A stretch of DNA of 34,886 nt from an uncultured Clostridia bacterium (GCA_944387395.1 CALXEU010000008.1:1-34886), one strand, 5' to 3'. Counted from the stretch's first letter, positions 22,942 to 31,311 are shown. Made by a program: numbers and translations. Notes: generated by a model from the sequence alone, not told the origin.

Positions 22942-24570
22942 ATGGCTGTTAAAAATACACAACCTATTGGAATAGAACTTGTAAAAAGGGGAGTAGTTTC
23001 TGAGGATACTATAAATAGAGCTTTGCAATATCAACAGATTAATCCTAAAAAAAGATTAGGAGACATAATTTATGAACTAAATTTATGTGATCCATATAAA
23101 TTACTTAACGCAATAGGTGAAATATTAGGCGAAAAAACAATGTTATTAACTCTAGATGATATTAAAATAGATATAACACAATTTTTATCATTAGATATTG
23201 CTAGGTCAAATAAAGCTATACCATTTGCTATAGAGGGTGGTAAAGTAAAAGTATGTTTTTCTGAAACCACAAATAAAAAGAATATGGAAACAATAAGACT
23301 TTTATTTTTGAATAAAGGTCTTGTAATGGAAAAATATATTACATTTAATAAAAATTTACAAGATATTTTAGATTCATTTTCCACTGAGAGCTCGGATGAT
23401 ATTGCTGTTAATGCTGATGTATCAGAACTAGTAGATTCAATAATTAAAAATGCAATAGAAAAAAGAGCAAGTGACGTACACATAGAACCAATGGAATCAG
23501 AAATTAGGATTAGATATAGAATAGATGGAGAATTATTTACTGCTGCAACACTTGAAAAAGATAAGCAAGCAAAATTAATTGGTAGACTTAAAGCAATTTC
23601 AAATATGCATCAAGAAAAACAGGAATCTCAGGATGGTAGAATATTGTTATATCCAGAATATAATATTCGTGTATCTTCACAAAAAAATGTATGTGGAGAA
23701 AAATTCGTATTGAGATTATTAAAGAAGAATGCAAATGTGCAACAAATATTCGATTTAGGATTTCCAAAAGATAAAGAACTTGTAAATAAATGCTTTAATA
23801 AAAGAAATAGTATTGTTCTAATTGCTGCACCAACTGGAGAAGGAAAAACTACTACTCTATATAGTATAATAGATTACTTAGATAGGCCTGAAATAAATAT
23901 AACAACAATAGAGGATCCAGTAGAAATAAGGATTCCGGGACTAAATCAAATAGAAGTTGATTCAAAAGCATCTTTTTCAGATTCACTAAGAACAGTTTTA
24001 AGACAAGATCCAGATATTATATTAGTTGGTGAAATAAGAGATAAAGAAACAGCAGAGATAGCAATGCAAGCAGGTCAAACAGGACACTATGTTTTATCTA
24101 CTATACACACCATAGATAGTATTGAGGTAATAACAAGATTAAGAAAAATAGGAGTGTCAAATTATGATATTGGTAGCACTCTTGCAACATCAATATCACA
24201 AAGACTTGTAAGAAAAGTATGTCCACATTGTGCTAAAAAAAGAGAATTCACGGAAGAAGAAAAGAAAATAATATGCGATATTGGAAAAAAATATAATATA
24301 GAATATGATTTTACAGATAAATACACATATACAACTGTAGGATGTGCAAATTGCAATAATAGTGGATTCTATGGTAGAATAGGGTTATTTGAAATATTAA
24401 ATATAACAGATACAATAAAGGAATTAATAGTACAGGATACCCCAACAATACAAATTAGAAATAAGGCAATTGAAGAAGGGTATAGACCATTAATTATAGA
24501 TGGATTTGAAAAAGTACTTAATGGGTATACAACTTTATCTGAATTAAATTCTAAATTAGTTATATTCTAG
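22942..24570 (+). CDS. pilB: Type IV pilus extension ATPase PilB
   Basis: A 542-residue GspE/PilB-family ATPase. Residues 1-60 hold two copies of a pattern like MshEN (IGIELVKRGVVSEDTINRAL, RLGDIIYELNLCDPYKLLNAI), which in some relatives binds c-di-GMP. Walker A is at 297-304 (PTGEGKTT), followed by the Asp box TTIEDPVEI, Walker B (DIILVGEIRDKET) and the His box TGHYVLSTIHT. The zinc tetracysteine is C427/C430 and C468/C471. It drives pilin polymerisation at the cytoplasmic face of PilC. The position upstream of pilT and pilC is the common order. Confidence 0.93.
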   Translation: MAVKNTQPIGIELVKRGVVSEDTINRALQYQQINPKKRLGDIIYELNLCDPYKLLNAIGEILGEKTMLLTLDDIKIDITQFLSLDIARSNKAIPFAIEGGKVKVCFSETTNKKNMETIRLLFLNKGLVMEKYITFNKNLQDILDSFSTESSDDIAVNADVSELVDSIIKNAIEKRASDVHIEPMESEIRIRYRIDGELFTAATLEKDKQAKLIGRLKAISNMHQEKQESQDGRILLYPEYNIRVSSQKNVCGEKFVLRLLKKNANVQQIFDLGFPKDKELVNKCFNKRNSIVLIAAPTGEGKTTTLYSIIDYLDRPEINITTIEDPVEIRIPGLNQIEVDSKASFSDSLRTVLRQDPDIILVGEIRDKETAEIAMQAGQTGHYVLSTIHTIDSIEVITRLRKIGVSNYDIGSTLATSISQRLVRKVCPHCAKKREFTEEEKKIICDIGKKYNIEYDFTDKYTYTTVGCANCNNSGFYGRIGLFEILNITDTIKELIVQDTPTIQIRNKAIEEGYRPLIIDGFEKVLNGYTTLSELNSKLVIF

Positions 24571-24582
24571 GGGAGGAAAAGA

Positions 24583-25698
24583 ATGATAGATATCAATAAT
24601 GTTTTAAAAACTGCAATACAAAGAGATGCATCAGATGTTCATTTAATATATGGTATAAGACCAATGTTAAGGATTTCGAGAGAATTAATTCCTTTTGAAG
24701 AATGCAATGAACTAACGACAGAAGATATGAATGATTTATATGATTATTTTATTAAGGGAAGTCTAGAAAAAGACAAACAATTTAAAGAAACAAGAAAATT
24801 AGATACATCTCTTGATTTCGAAGGATTAAGACTAAGAGTAAATATATCTCTTTCTAATGATATACCATTATTTACATTAAGAATTATAAAAAATACATTA
24901 CCAAAATTTGAAGAATTAGGAGTTCCAGACATAGTAAGAAGAATGATGTATCAACCACAAGGGCTAGTTTTAGTAACAGGAAAAACTAACTCAGGTAAAA
25001 CGACAACGTTAAATGCTTTAATAAATGATATAAATGAAAATCAAAATAAGAAAATACTAACATTAGAAACACCTATAGAATTTAAACATCATTGCAAAAA
25101 ATCCGTAATTGTTCAAAAGGAAGTAGGACAAGGTCAGGATGCACTTACTTATAAGGATGGAGTAAAGAACTGTTTAAGAGAAGATTGTGATATTCTAGTT
25201 ATAGGTGAGATTCGTGATAAAGAAACTATGGACGCAGCAATAGAAACAGCAGAATCAGGACATTTAGTAATTGGTACATTGCACACAAAATCTTGTGCAG
25301 AGACTATAGATAGAATAATAAATTTCTACGACATAGCAGATCAACAAAGTATAAAATTCTTAATTGCATCATTGTTAAAGTTAGTTACATCTCAAAGACT
25401 AATAAAATCTAAAACAAACGAAATGGTTTTAGTTCCGGAGGTAATGGTTGTAGATAACGTTATAGCAGGAATTATAAGAAAAGATAAATTTAGCGTATCT
25501 GAAGTTGAAGATGCAATACAAAGTGCTTCAGCAATAGGAAGTATTGGCCTAATAAATTCATTAGCGCAACTTTTTGTAGATAATGTTATAACACTTGAGC
25601 AAGCGAAAGCACAAATAAAAGAAAAAAATGTTGAAACACTGAACCGGACAATTATGCAAATGAAAATAAAAAGAATGCAAAAAGAAAATGGTTTATAG
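24583..25698 (+). CDS. pilT: Pilus retraction ATPase PilT
   Basis: A 371-residue PilT-type ATPase with GGGGAGGAAAAG before the ATG. Walker A is GKTNSGKT (133-140), Asp box LETPIEF (the usual EDP reads ETP), Walker B ILVIGEIRDKET, and His box ESGHLVIGTLHT, then SQRLIKSK. PilT depolymerises pili, giving twitching motility or DNA uptake. It has no zinc motif, as expected. Codon 355 (25645-25647) is CGG, the only intact in-frame CGG codon in the window; it falls in the poorly conserved C-terminal helix after LN. Confidence 0.92.
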   Translation: MIDINNVLKTAIQRDASDVHLIYGIRPMLRISRELIPFEECNELTTEDMNDLYDYFIKGSLEKDKQFKETRKLDTSLDFEGLRLRVNISLSNDIPLFTLRIIKNTLPKFEELGVPDIVRRMMYQPQGLVLVTGKTNSGKTTTLNALINDINENQNKKILTLETPIEFKHHCKKSVIVQKEVGQGQDALTYKDGVKNCLREDCDILVIGEIRDKETMDAAIETAESGHLVIGTLHTKSCAETIDRIINFYDIADQQSIKFLIASLLKLVTSQRLIKSKTNEMVLVPEVMVVDNVIAGIIRKDKFSVSEVEDAIQSASAIGSIGLINSLAQLFVDNVITLEQAKAQIKEKNVETLNRTIMQMKIKRMQKENGL

Positions 25699-25710
25699 GA
25701 GGAATTCTTT

Positions 25711-27060
25711 ATGCCAGAATATATATATAGAGCTATCACTAAGGAAGGCATTATAGTAAAAAATAAAGTAGAAAGTACTAGTAAACAAAATTTAATAAAA
25801 AAACTAAAAGAAGGAGATTTAGTACCAATAGATGTATCACAAATTGGTTATACTAGAAAAGGACAAAAAATTCGAAAAAAAAATATTTCAGATATAGATG
25901 AATTAATGAATGCTAGTAACTCATCAACAATTGTTCAGCTTATGAATAAAAAGAAAAAGTCTACTTATGAAAAAATAAATATGGCGCTGTCAACCCAAGA
26001 AAAAATAACTACTAGAGACATAATGGTATTTACTCAAAACTTTTATTTATTAAAAAAGGCAGACTTTAATAACATATATGCATTGAGTACAATAATACAA
26101 AGTACAGAGAATTTTACTCTAAGAGGAATACTAGAGGATATATTAGCTGGAATAGAAAGTGGAGATTATATGTATACAACAATGGAATACTATTCAAACG
26201 TATTTCCATATATATATACAAACATGATAAAGGTTGGAGAATTATCTGGTTCGCTTACACAATCACTACAACAAGCAGTAAAGTATTTAGATTCTAGTGA
26301 TGATACAGCAAGAAAGCTAAAAGGGATTATTATTCCGAATGTTATACAATTAGTTGCACTTATAGCGTTATTATTTGTTGGAAGTTTATATACAATACCA
26401 ACAATACAATCGGTATATGAAGAGGTTGGATCACAAGATACATTACCTGGATTTACATTAGCATTTGCAAATGTAATGCAATGGATAGCAAAATATTGGT
26501 ATTTGCCGACGGGAATTATAGCGGCTATTGTAGGTGTAATAATTCTATATATAAATACTCCTAAAGGTAGATATAATTTTGATTACTTTAAATACACAAT
26601 GCCAATATTTGGAAGCTTGTTCTACTCAATCGATTTTTCAAGATTAATGAGAGCTATGCTACTTAATCTTCAAAACGGAATGAGAATTCAGGATGCGCTT
26701 GATGTAAGTAAAAACGTTGTAGACAATTATGTTATGAGAGCCATAGTAGAAACTTCAATAAATAATATATTAGTTGGTGCATCATGGATAGAACCATTCG
26801 AGAAATCTGGATTAGCATCGTCAATGATAACAGAAATGCTTAAAGTAGGTATGCAGACTGAATTATCTGAAATGATGGAAAAATTATTAGAATATATGAA
26901 TTTAGATATAAAAAACAAAATGAATAAAATTATGGCTATATTACCTCAACTAGTTTATTCAATTGTTGGTATACTATTAATATTCGTAGTTATCCTAGTT
27001 GTTGTACCATGTATTAAAGTTTATATGGGTACCTTCTTATTCTCAGCAGCGGGAGTATAG
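25711..27060 (+). CDS. pilC: Type IV pilus platform protein PilC
   Basis: A 449-residue T2SSF-type inner membrane platform. The N-terminus MPEYIYRAITKEGIIVKNKVES is typical, followed by a basic linker and two repeated helical domains: the first begins RDIMVFTQNFYLLKKAD, the second DFSRLMRAMLLNLQNGMRI. Membrane spans lie at about 210-230, 270-290 and 415-440. PilC couples the PilB and PilT motors to pilins. The start has AGGAGGAATTCTTT upstream. The gene ends the pilus operon and is followed by a long hairpin. Confidence 0.92.
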   Translation: MPEYIYRAITKEGIIVKNKVESTSKQNLIKKLKEGDLVPIDVSQIGYTRKGQKIRKKNISDIDELMNASNSSTIVQLMNKKKKSTYEKINMALSTQEKITTRDIMVFTQNFYLLKKADFNNIYALSTIIQSTENFTLRGILEDILAGIESGDYMYTTMEYYSNVFPYIYTNMIKVGELSGSLTQSLQQAVKYLDSSDDTARKLKGIIIPNVIQLVALIALLFVGSLYTIPTIQSVYEEVGSQDTLPGFTLAFANVMQWIAKYWYLPTGIIAAIVGVIILYINTPKGRYNFDYFKYTMPIFGSLFYSIDFSRLMRAMLLNLQNGMRIQDALDVSKNVVDNYVMRAIVETSINNILVGASWIEPFEKSGLASSMITEMLKVGMQTELSEMMEKLLEYMNLDIKNKMNKIMAILPQLVYSIVGILLIFVVILVVVPCIKVYMGTFLFSAAGV

Positions 27061-27066
27061 TTTATG

Positions 27067-27128
27067 TTGTTACTATTCAGACATTAGAACCAAATAAATT
27101 GTTGTCTGAATGGTAACAAATTTATTTT
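27067..27128 (+). terminator. Hairpin at the end of the pilus operon
   Basis: TTGTTACTATTCAGAC (27067-27082) pairs with GTCTGAATGGTAACAA (27104-27119), one G-T wobble, with a 21-base loop, followed by ATTTATTTT. It separates pilC from the ROK kinase gene and probably terminates most transcripts. Confidence 0.7.
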
Positions 27129-27141
27129 AGGAGGAAAAAAA

Positions 27142-28083
27142 GTGAAGATTGGAATAGATTTAGGTGGTAGTCACATTGCTGTTGGACTAGTAAATGATAA
27201 TTATGAAATTATACAAAAGAAATCTTATTATATGAGTGAAAACAATAGTAATTCCTATGAAAATTACATAATTGAATCAATTGTTAAAGGAATAAATGAA
27301 ATTTTATTAAATGAAAAATTAGAAATGAACCAAATTAGTGCAATAGGAATAGCAACTCCTGGAAATCCAAAAGATGGATGTATAAATAACTTATTTAATT
27401 TAAAAATAGAAAAATTTAATATAGTAGAAGAACTAAGAAAATCTTTTGGAGAAAATACTTTGACTGTTCCAATTATTTTAGAAAATGATGGAAAATGTGC
27501 AGGAATTGCAGAAAAGTATAAAGGAAATCTCAAAGATTATGATGATTGTGTTTTTATATGTATAGGAACAGGAATTGGAGGAGCTGCATTTATTAATAAT
27601 CAATTCCTTAAACCAAAAAGAAATTCAGGGTTTGAGTTTGGTCATATGATAATACATAAAAATGGAGAACAATGTAATTGCGGAAATAAAGGATGTTTTG
27701 AAGCATATTGTTCAAAAAGAAAATTCAAAGAAAAAATGCAAGAAATCTTGGGCATACAAGGATATATTTGTGCAAGGGATCTTACTAAAAAAATAAACGA
27801 AAATATGGAAAATGAAAAAGTAAGAATTTTATTGGATGAATATATAGATAATCTAACTATAGGAATATCAAATATAATAAACATATTAGAACCAGAAGCA
27901 ATATCAATAGGTGGAAGTATGTCTAGTTATGAGGAATTAATAATAAATAGATTGAAAGAAAAAATAAATAACGGAAAATATTTATTTAATAAGGATAATC
28001 CGCCTAAGATATTAACAGCAAAATGTGGAAATGATGCTGGTATAATTGGAGCGGTTATCGCAACAAATATGAATGAGATGTAA
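27142..28083 (+). CDS. ROK-family sugar kinase, probable glucokinase
   Basis: A 313-residue protein from GTG 27142 with GGAGG upstream. The ATP-binding start GIDLGGSHIAVGLV, the IGTGIGGAAF segment, the sugar-binding GHMIIHKNGEQ and the zinc motif CNCGNKGCFEAYCS are all there. ROK kinases phosphorylate glucose, N-acetylglucosamine or related sugars; the substrate cannot be fixed from sequence. There is no N-terminal helix-turn-helix, so it is a kinase and not a NagC-type repressor. Confidence 0.88.
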   Translation: MKIGIDLGGSHIAVGLVNDNYEIIQKKSYYMSENNSNSYENYIIESIVKGINEILLNEKLEMNQISAIGIATPGNPKDGCINNLFNLKIEKFNIVEELRKSFGENTLTVPIILENDGKCAGIAEKYKGNLKDYDDCVFICIGTGIGGAAFINNQFLKPKRNSGFEFGHMIIHKNGEQCNCGNKGCFEAYCSKRKFKEKMQEILGIQGYICARDLTKKINENMENEKVRILLDEYIDNLTIGISNIINILEPEAISIGGSMSSYEELIINRLKEKINNGKYLFNKDNPPKILTAKCGNDAGIIGAVIATNMNEM

Positions 28084-28120
28084 AATAAAATATAGATGAA
28101 ATAAAAAAATAAAAAAACAC

Positions 28121-28149
28121 TTGTATTTTTATTATTTTTATGATATTAT
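28121..28149 (+). promoter_or_regulatory. Promoter of rpmB
   Basis: TTGTAT (28121-28126), 17 bases, TATTAT (28144-28149), about 45 bases before the L28 start. It is a plausible SigA promoter. Confidence 0.6.
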
Positions 28150-28193
28150 ATTAAATAGTCGATTTAAGTTAATACAAATAGGAGGTGCGCAAT

Positions 28194-28391
28194 ATGGCAA
28201 AATGTGCAATTTGTGAAAAATCAATATCACACGGAAATAAAATTAGTATAGCACGTTCTCATGTTAGTAGAAGAGCTACAAGAACATGGAAACCAAATTT
28301 AAGAAATGTTAAAGCTGTTGTAGATGGAGAAGTTAAAACTATTCCAGTTTGTGCTAAATGTTTACGTTCTGGAAAAGTAAAAAGAGCTTAA
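28194..28391 (+). CDS. rpmB: 50S ribosomal protein L28
   Basis: A 65-residue L28 starting at ATG 28194. The in-frame GTG at 28185 is part of the GGAGG ribosome site (28181-28185) and is not the start. The sequence has MAKCAICEKSISHGNKIS, the RTWKPNLRNV core and PVCAKCLRSGKV. Four Cys (4, 7, 53, 56) form a zinc ribbon, so this is the zinc-binding type. It binds 23S rRNA near the exit side of the large subunit. It is monocistronic, with its own promoter and terminator. Confidence 0.97.
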   Translation: MAKCAICEKSISHGNKISIARSHVSRRATRTWKPNLRNVKAVVDGEVKTIPVCAKCLRSGKVKRA

Positions 28392-28460
28392 CATTCTAAA
28401 AAATTTACTATGTAGAAAATAAAAGACTGCATATAGCATTTTAAGTATATAATAAAAAGA

Positions 28461-28488
28461 TAAAATAGGGCATAACCCTATTTTTTTT
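28461..28488. terminator. Bidirectional terminator of rpmB and spoVM
   Basis: AAATAGGG (28463-28470), loop CATAA, CCCTATTT (28476-28483) followed by a T run on the plus strand. On the minus strand the stem is followed by TTTTATC, so it can also stop the spoVM unit. Confidence 0.9.
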
Positions 28489-28536
28489 CTACTTATTAGA
28501 TTGAAACAATTTGTGTACAAGATTTGTATGTAGCAT

Positions 28537-28617
28537 TTACTTATCACCTTTTAAGCCAAATATTAATTTTACAAATCCTCTTAAAAATTTTGGAACCTTT
28601 TTTACAACAATCTGCAT
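28537..28617 (-). CDS. spoVM: SpoVM, 26-residue coat-anchoring peptide
   Basis: A 26-codon minus-strand ORF starting MQIVVKKVPKFLRGFVK and ending GLKGDK. It has the exact length of B. subtilis SpoVM and the same layout: an amphipathic helix with Pro at position 9 in PKFL, Gly near position 14 and Gly 21. SpoVM sits on the curved forespore membrane, recruits SpoIVA and has been described as a substrate or inhibitor of FtsH. GGAGG lies 11 bases upstream, inside the end of the preceding ORF, so translation is coupled. In B. subtilis spoVM is also adjacent to rpmB (from memory), as here. It is too short for usual gene calling. Confidence 0.85.
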   Translation of the reverse strand: MQIVVKKVPKFLRGFVKLIFGLKGDK

Positions 28618-28624
28618 AAATTAC

Positions 28625-28783
28625 TCATCCTCCTTTACCACACAACCAGGCTATTCCAAGTATAACCAAAACACAGCCTATGCAAAATAACCAACCTGCT
28701 ATAGGAAGTAATAATACTAATAGCATACCTGTACCTATTCCCATAAGGCAAAGCCCAATTGTTTTCTTTAACGCTTCAAACAT
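28625..28783 (-). CDS. Small membrane protein upstream of spoVM
   Basis: A 52-residue minus-strand ORF with a perfect AGGAGG site 6 bases or so before ATG 28783. It begins MFEALKKTIGLCLMGIGTG and contains two hydrophobic stretches separated by an Ala-Gly-Trp turn, ending in LCGKGG. A likely helical hairpin in the membrane. It forms an operon with spoVM, whose ribosome site lies in its last codons, which suggests a sporulation role; I do not recognise a family. Upstream, TATAAT (28811-28806) may be a -10 box with a poor -35; I cannot exclude a sporulation sigma factor. Confidence 0.7.
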   Translation of the reverse strand: MFEALKKTIGLCLMGIGTGMLLVLLLPIAGWLFCIGCVLVILGIAWLCGKGG

Positions 28784-28843
28784 ATATTACCTCCTCTTTT
28801 TTCATATTATATAATATTACTAATTTTACATAAATGTGAGAAC

Positions 28844-28872
28844 TTGTAGTTTTTATTTTTTTATTATATAAT
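28844..28872 (+). promoter_or_regulatory. Promoter of nth
   Basis: TTGTAG (28844-28849), 17 bases, TATAAT (28867-28872), about 36 bases before the nth ATG. Confidence 0.65.
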
Positions 28873-28907
28873 ACTTAAAAAAAATAAAGGAAGAAATGTG
28901 AGCAAAA

Positions 28908-29531
28908 ATGAATAAAGAAGAAGCAATAAAAATAATAGAAATTCTAAAAAAAACATACCCAGATGCGAAATGCAGCTTGGATTTTAAAACACCATTTCAA
29001 ATGTTATTTGCAGTAGTTCTATCTGCTCAATGTACTGATGAAAGAGTAAACAAAACAACACCAGAAATATTTGAAAAATATCCAGATGCAGAATCAATTT
29101 TCAAAATAGATATAGAAGAATTAGAAAAATTAATCCATCCATGTGGTTTTTACAAAAACAAAGCAAAAAACTTAAAAGAAACAGCTAAAATTCTGGTCGA
29201 GAAATATAATGGAGAGGTTCCTTGTAATATGGAAGAACTAATGAAATTACCAGGCGTTGGTAGAAAAAGTGCCAATGTAATAATGTTAGAAGCATTTAAT
29301 ATGCCACAAGGAATAGCAGTAGATACACATTGCAAAAGAATCGCAAATAGACTTGGATTTTCTAAACAGCAAGAACCACAAAAAATAGAACAAGATTTAT
29401 TAAAAGTTATTCCTAAGGAATACTACAAAGATGTTAATCATATTTTTATGTGGCATGGAAGAAATTTATGTGCCGCTAAAAAACCAAAATGTGAAAAATG
29501 TCCTGTAAAAAAATACTGTAATTATTGTTGA
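28908..29531 (+). CDS. nth: Endonuclease III (base-excision repair glycosylase/lyase)
   Basis: A 207-residue protein of normal length. The helix-hairpin-helix is LPGVGRKSANV with catalytic K120, and D139 lies in AVDTHCKRIANRLG. The iron-sulfur loop at the C-terminus reads CAAKKPKCEKCPVKKYC, the C-x6-C-x2-C-x5-C pattern of a [4Fe-4S] cluster. It removes oxidised pyrimidines from DNA and cuts the abasic site. Start ATG with AAAGGAAGAA upstream. Confidence 0.96.
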   Translation: MNKEEAIKIIEILKKTYPDAKCSLDFKTPFQMLFAVVLSAQCTDERVNKTTPEIFEKYPDAESIFKIDIEELEKLIHPCGFYKNKAKNLKETAKILVEKYNGEVPCNMEELMKLPGVGRKSANVIMLEAFNMPQGIAVDTHCKRIANRLGFSKQQEPQKIEQDLLKVIPKEYYKDVNHIFMWHGRNLCAAKKPKCEKCPVKKYCNYC

Positions 29532-29584
29532 CTTTTTAATATTTTAAAGATATTATAATTATAAATAATATGAGAAAGGAGAGT

Positions 29585-29617
29585 ATGATATATACAATAT
29601 ATATCACACAATATTAA
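29585..29617 (+). CDS. Ten-residue leader ORF before the bactofilin-like gene
   Basis: ATG 29585 is preceded by AAAGGAG (29574-29580 region) at ideal distance and encodes MIYTIYITQY before TAA. The next gene starts two bases after this stop and lacks a ribosome site of its own. The leader therefore looks like a translational coupling device. Evidence is the ribosome site and spacing only. Confidence 0.5.
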   Translation: MIYTIYITQY

Positions 29618-29619
29618 TT

Positions 29620-30774
29620 ATGAAAAATTTAAAAAAATATAAAATGAAAATAATAGTAATTTTATTAGTTTTATTCTGTATGATTTCTAATGTTTCATTT
29701 GCAGAAAATGAAATTGTAGCTAATGAAAATTCAAATTCAGTTACAGAAGAACAAATTACTACAGAAAATGAAAAAAAAGATGGAGATTTGTATTTATGCG
29801 ATGATACGGTTTCTATAGATGAAAAAGTAAATGGAAATGTATTTATTATTGCAGAGACTGCAAATATAAATACACAAATAGATGGTAATGTATTTATATT
29901 AGCCAATAAAATAAATATATCATCTAAAACATACATATATGGTACAGCATTTATTTGTTCAGATACAACTACTATAAGTGGGTATATTAATGACTTATAT
30001 AGTATGTCTAAAACTTTAAGATTCGGGACAAATGCTACTATAATAAGAGATGCACATATTGCATGTGAAGATTTATCTTTAAATGGAGAATTTAGAAAAA
30101 ATCTATATTTAGTAGCAGATAACATTTCTGTAAATAAGGTAACAACAAAAATAGAAGGAAATCTAGAATATTCTGCAACAACAGAGATTATACCAGAAGA
30201 GTTAGTAACTGGAGAAATTAATTATAAAGAATTAAAAAGCGACAGCTCATGGAAAAGTTACTTAAAAGATGCAATTTATGTAATAATTGTTGCTTTAATA
30301 GTAACTTTAATTGTAATTCTTGGAATGCCAAAATTTGCAGATAAAGAAGAAGAACTTGTAAAAACAAAAATATTAAGAACTATTTTATATGGAGCTTTAA
30401 CGCTAATTTTAACTCCAATTATATGTACAATATTATGTTTTACAGGAATAGGTATAATACTAGCTCTTGTTATAATATTTGTATATATATTTATAATAAG
30501 TATATCAAATTACATTGTAGCGATTCCATTATCAAAGATATTATGTAATAAACTAAATAAAAATAATAAATCAATAAATATAGTATTTAGTATAATTATA
30601 GCATTAATATTCTGGTTAATTAAGTTAATTCCATATATTGGAGAGATTGTATTCATTATAATTTCAATTATTGCACTTGGAATTATTACTTATAGCATTA
30701 TTGAAAAAATTAAGAGCAAAAAGAATAGTAAAAATAATAAGGAGGAAAAGGTAGAACAGATAGAAGGAAAATAA
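29620..30774 (+). CDS. Membrane protein with extracellular bactofilin-like beta-helix
   Basis: A 384-residue protein. A signal peptide (residues 1 to about 28, ending NVSFA) is followed by an acidic stretch and a domain of about 130 residues with repeated short strands (KVNGNVFIIAETANINTQ, IDGNVFILANKINISS, ISGYINDL, LNGEFRKNLYLVA). These are the turns typical of bactofilin-like or polymer-forming beta-helices. After residue 215 there are about four membrane spans and a Lys-rich end. Similar proteins with a polymer-forming ectodomain and a membrane bundle exist in Firmicutes; no function is established. Its start is likely coupled to the ten-residue leader ORF. Confidence 0.7.
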   Translation: MKNLKKYKMKIIVILLVLFCMISNVSFAENEIVANENSNSVTEEQITTENEKKDGDLYLCDDTVSIDEKVNGNVFIIAETANINTQIDGNVFILANKINISSKTYIYGTAFICSDTTTISGYINDLYSMSKTLRFGTNATIIRDAHIACEDLSLNGEFRKNLYLVADNISVNKVTTKIEGNLEYSATTEIIPEELVTGEINYKELKSDSSWKSYLKDAIYVIIVALIVTLIVILGMPKFADKEEELVKTKILRTILYGALTLILTPIICTILCFTGIGIILALVIIFVYIFIISISNYIVAIPLSKILCNKLNKNNKSINIVFSIIIALIFWLIKLIPYIGEIVFIIISIIALGIITYSIIEKIKSKKNSKNNKEEKVEQIEGK

Positions 30775-30795
30775 AGCTGTTTTACACAATAAAAA

Positions 30796-31308
30796 ATGAA
30801 AAATAACAGAGGGATAGGAATAATATCTTTATTAATAATAATTGTTATTTCTGTTATAATTCTTGGAATAGGAGTAAACTTTGGGCTTCAAAAATATAAA
30901 GAAGCCCAAATTAAAACTTTAAATACAGATATGCTCTTGGTAGAATGGAAATTAAAAGCATATATAGATGATCAAAAGGCAGAAGGAAAAACAGAAATTA
31001 CTTATTTAGGAACAAAAGTATCCGAACTTAAAGAAAATGTATTAATAAAAGATTTTTTAAGTAAAAATATAATACCAGAAAATGAATATGATAAATATTA
31101 TGTTCTAAATGATGAAGATATGAAAAATGCTGGATTGGAAATTACAAATTATGAAGATAGCTATTATTTAATTAATTATGAAACATACGAAATTATAATT
31201 ACAAAAGGTTGTAAGATGATTTCAGGGGAAATTTTATATAAGCTATCAGATATAGAAAAAAATGGACAAGAAGAAAATATTACAAATGAAGTTGTAAATG
31301 AGGAATAA
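30796..31308 (+). CDS. Pilin-like single-pass protein, orphan
   Basis: A 170-residue protein with NNRG followed by IGIISLLIIIVISVIILGIGV and then LQKYKEAQIKTLNTDMLLVEWKLKAY, the helix style of a type IV pilin or pseudopilin. Glu5 is replaced by Ser. The C-terminal part may be a small mixed domain. It is 9 kb away from the pilus operon and only 3 bases before rnhB. It could be an additional minor pilin or just a membrane protein with an N-terminal anchor. No strong ribosome site is visible. Confidence 0.55.
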   Translation: MKNNRGIGIISLLIIIVISVIILGIGVNFGLQKYKEAQIKTLNTDMLLVEWKLKAYIDDQKAEGKTEITYLGTKVSELKENVLIKDFLSKNIIPENEYDKYYVLNDEDMKNAGLEITNYEDSYYLINYETYEIIITKGCKMISGEILYKLSDIEKNGQEENITNEVVNEE

Positions 31309-31311
31309 AAA

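Noticed and set aside
28185-28193. GTG 28185 as start of rpmB
   Set aside because: The GTG overlaps the GGAGG ribosome site; ATG 28194 gives the standard L28 N-terminus MAKC.
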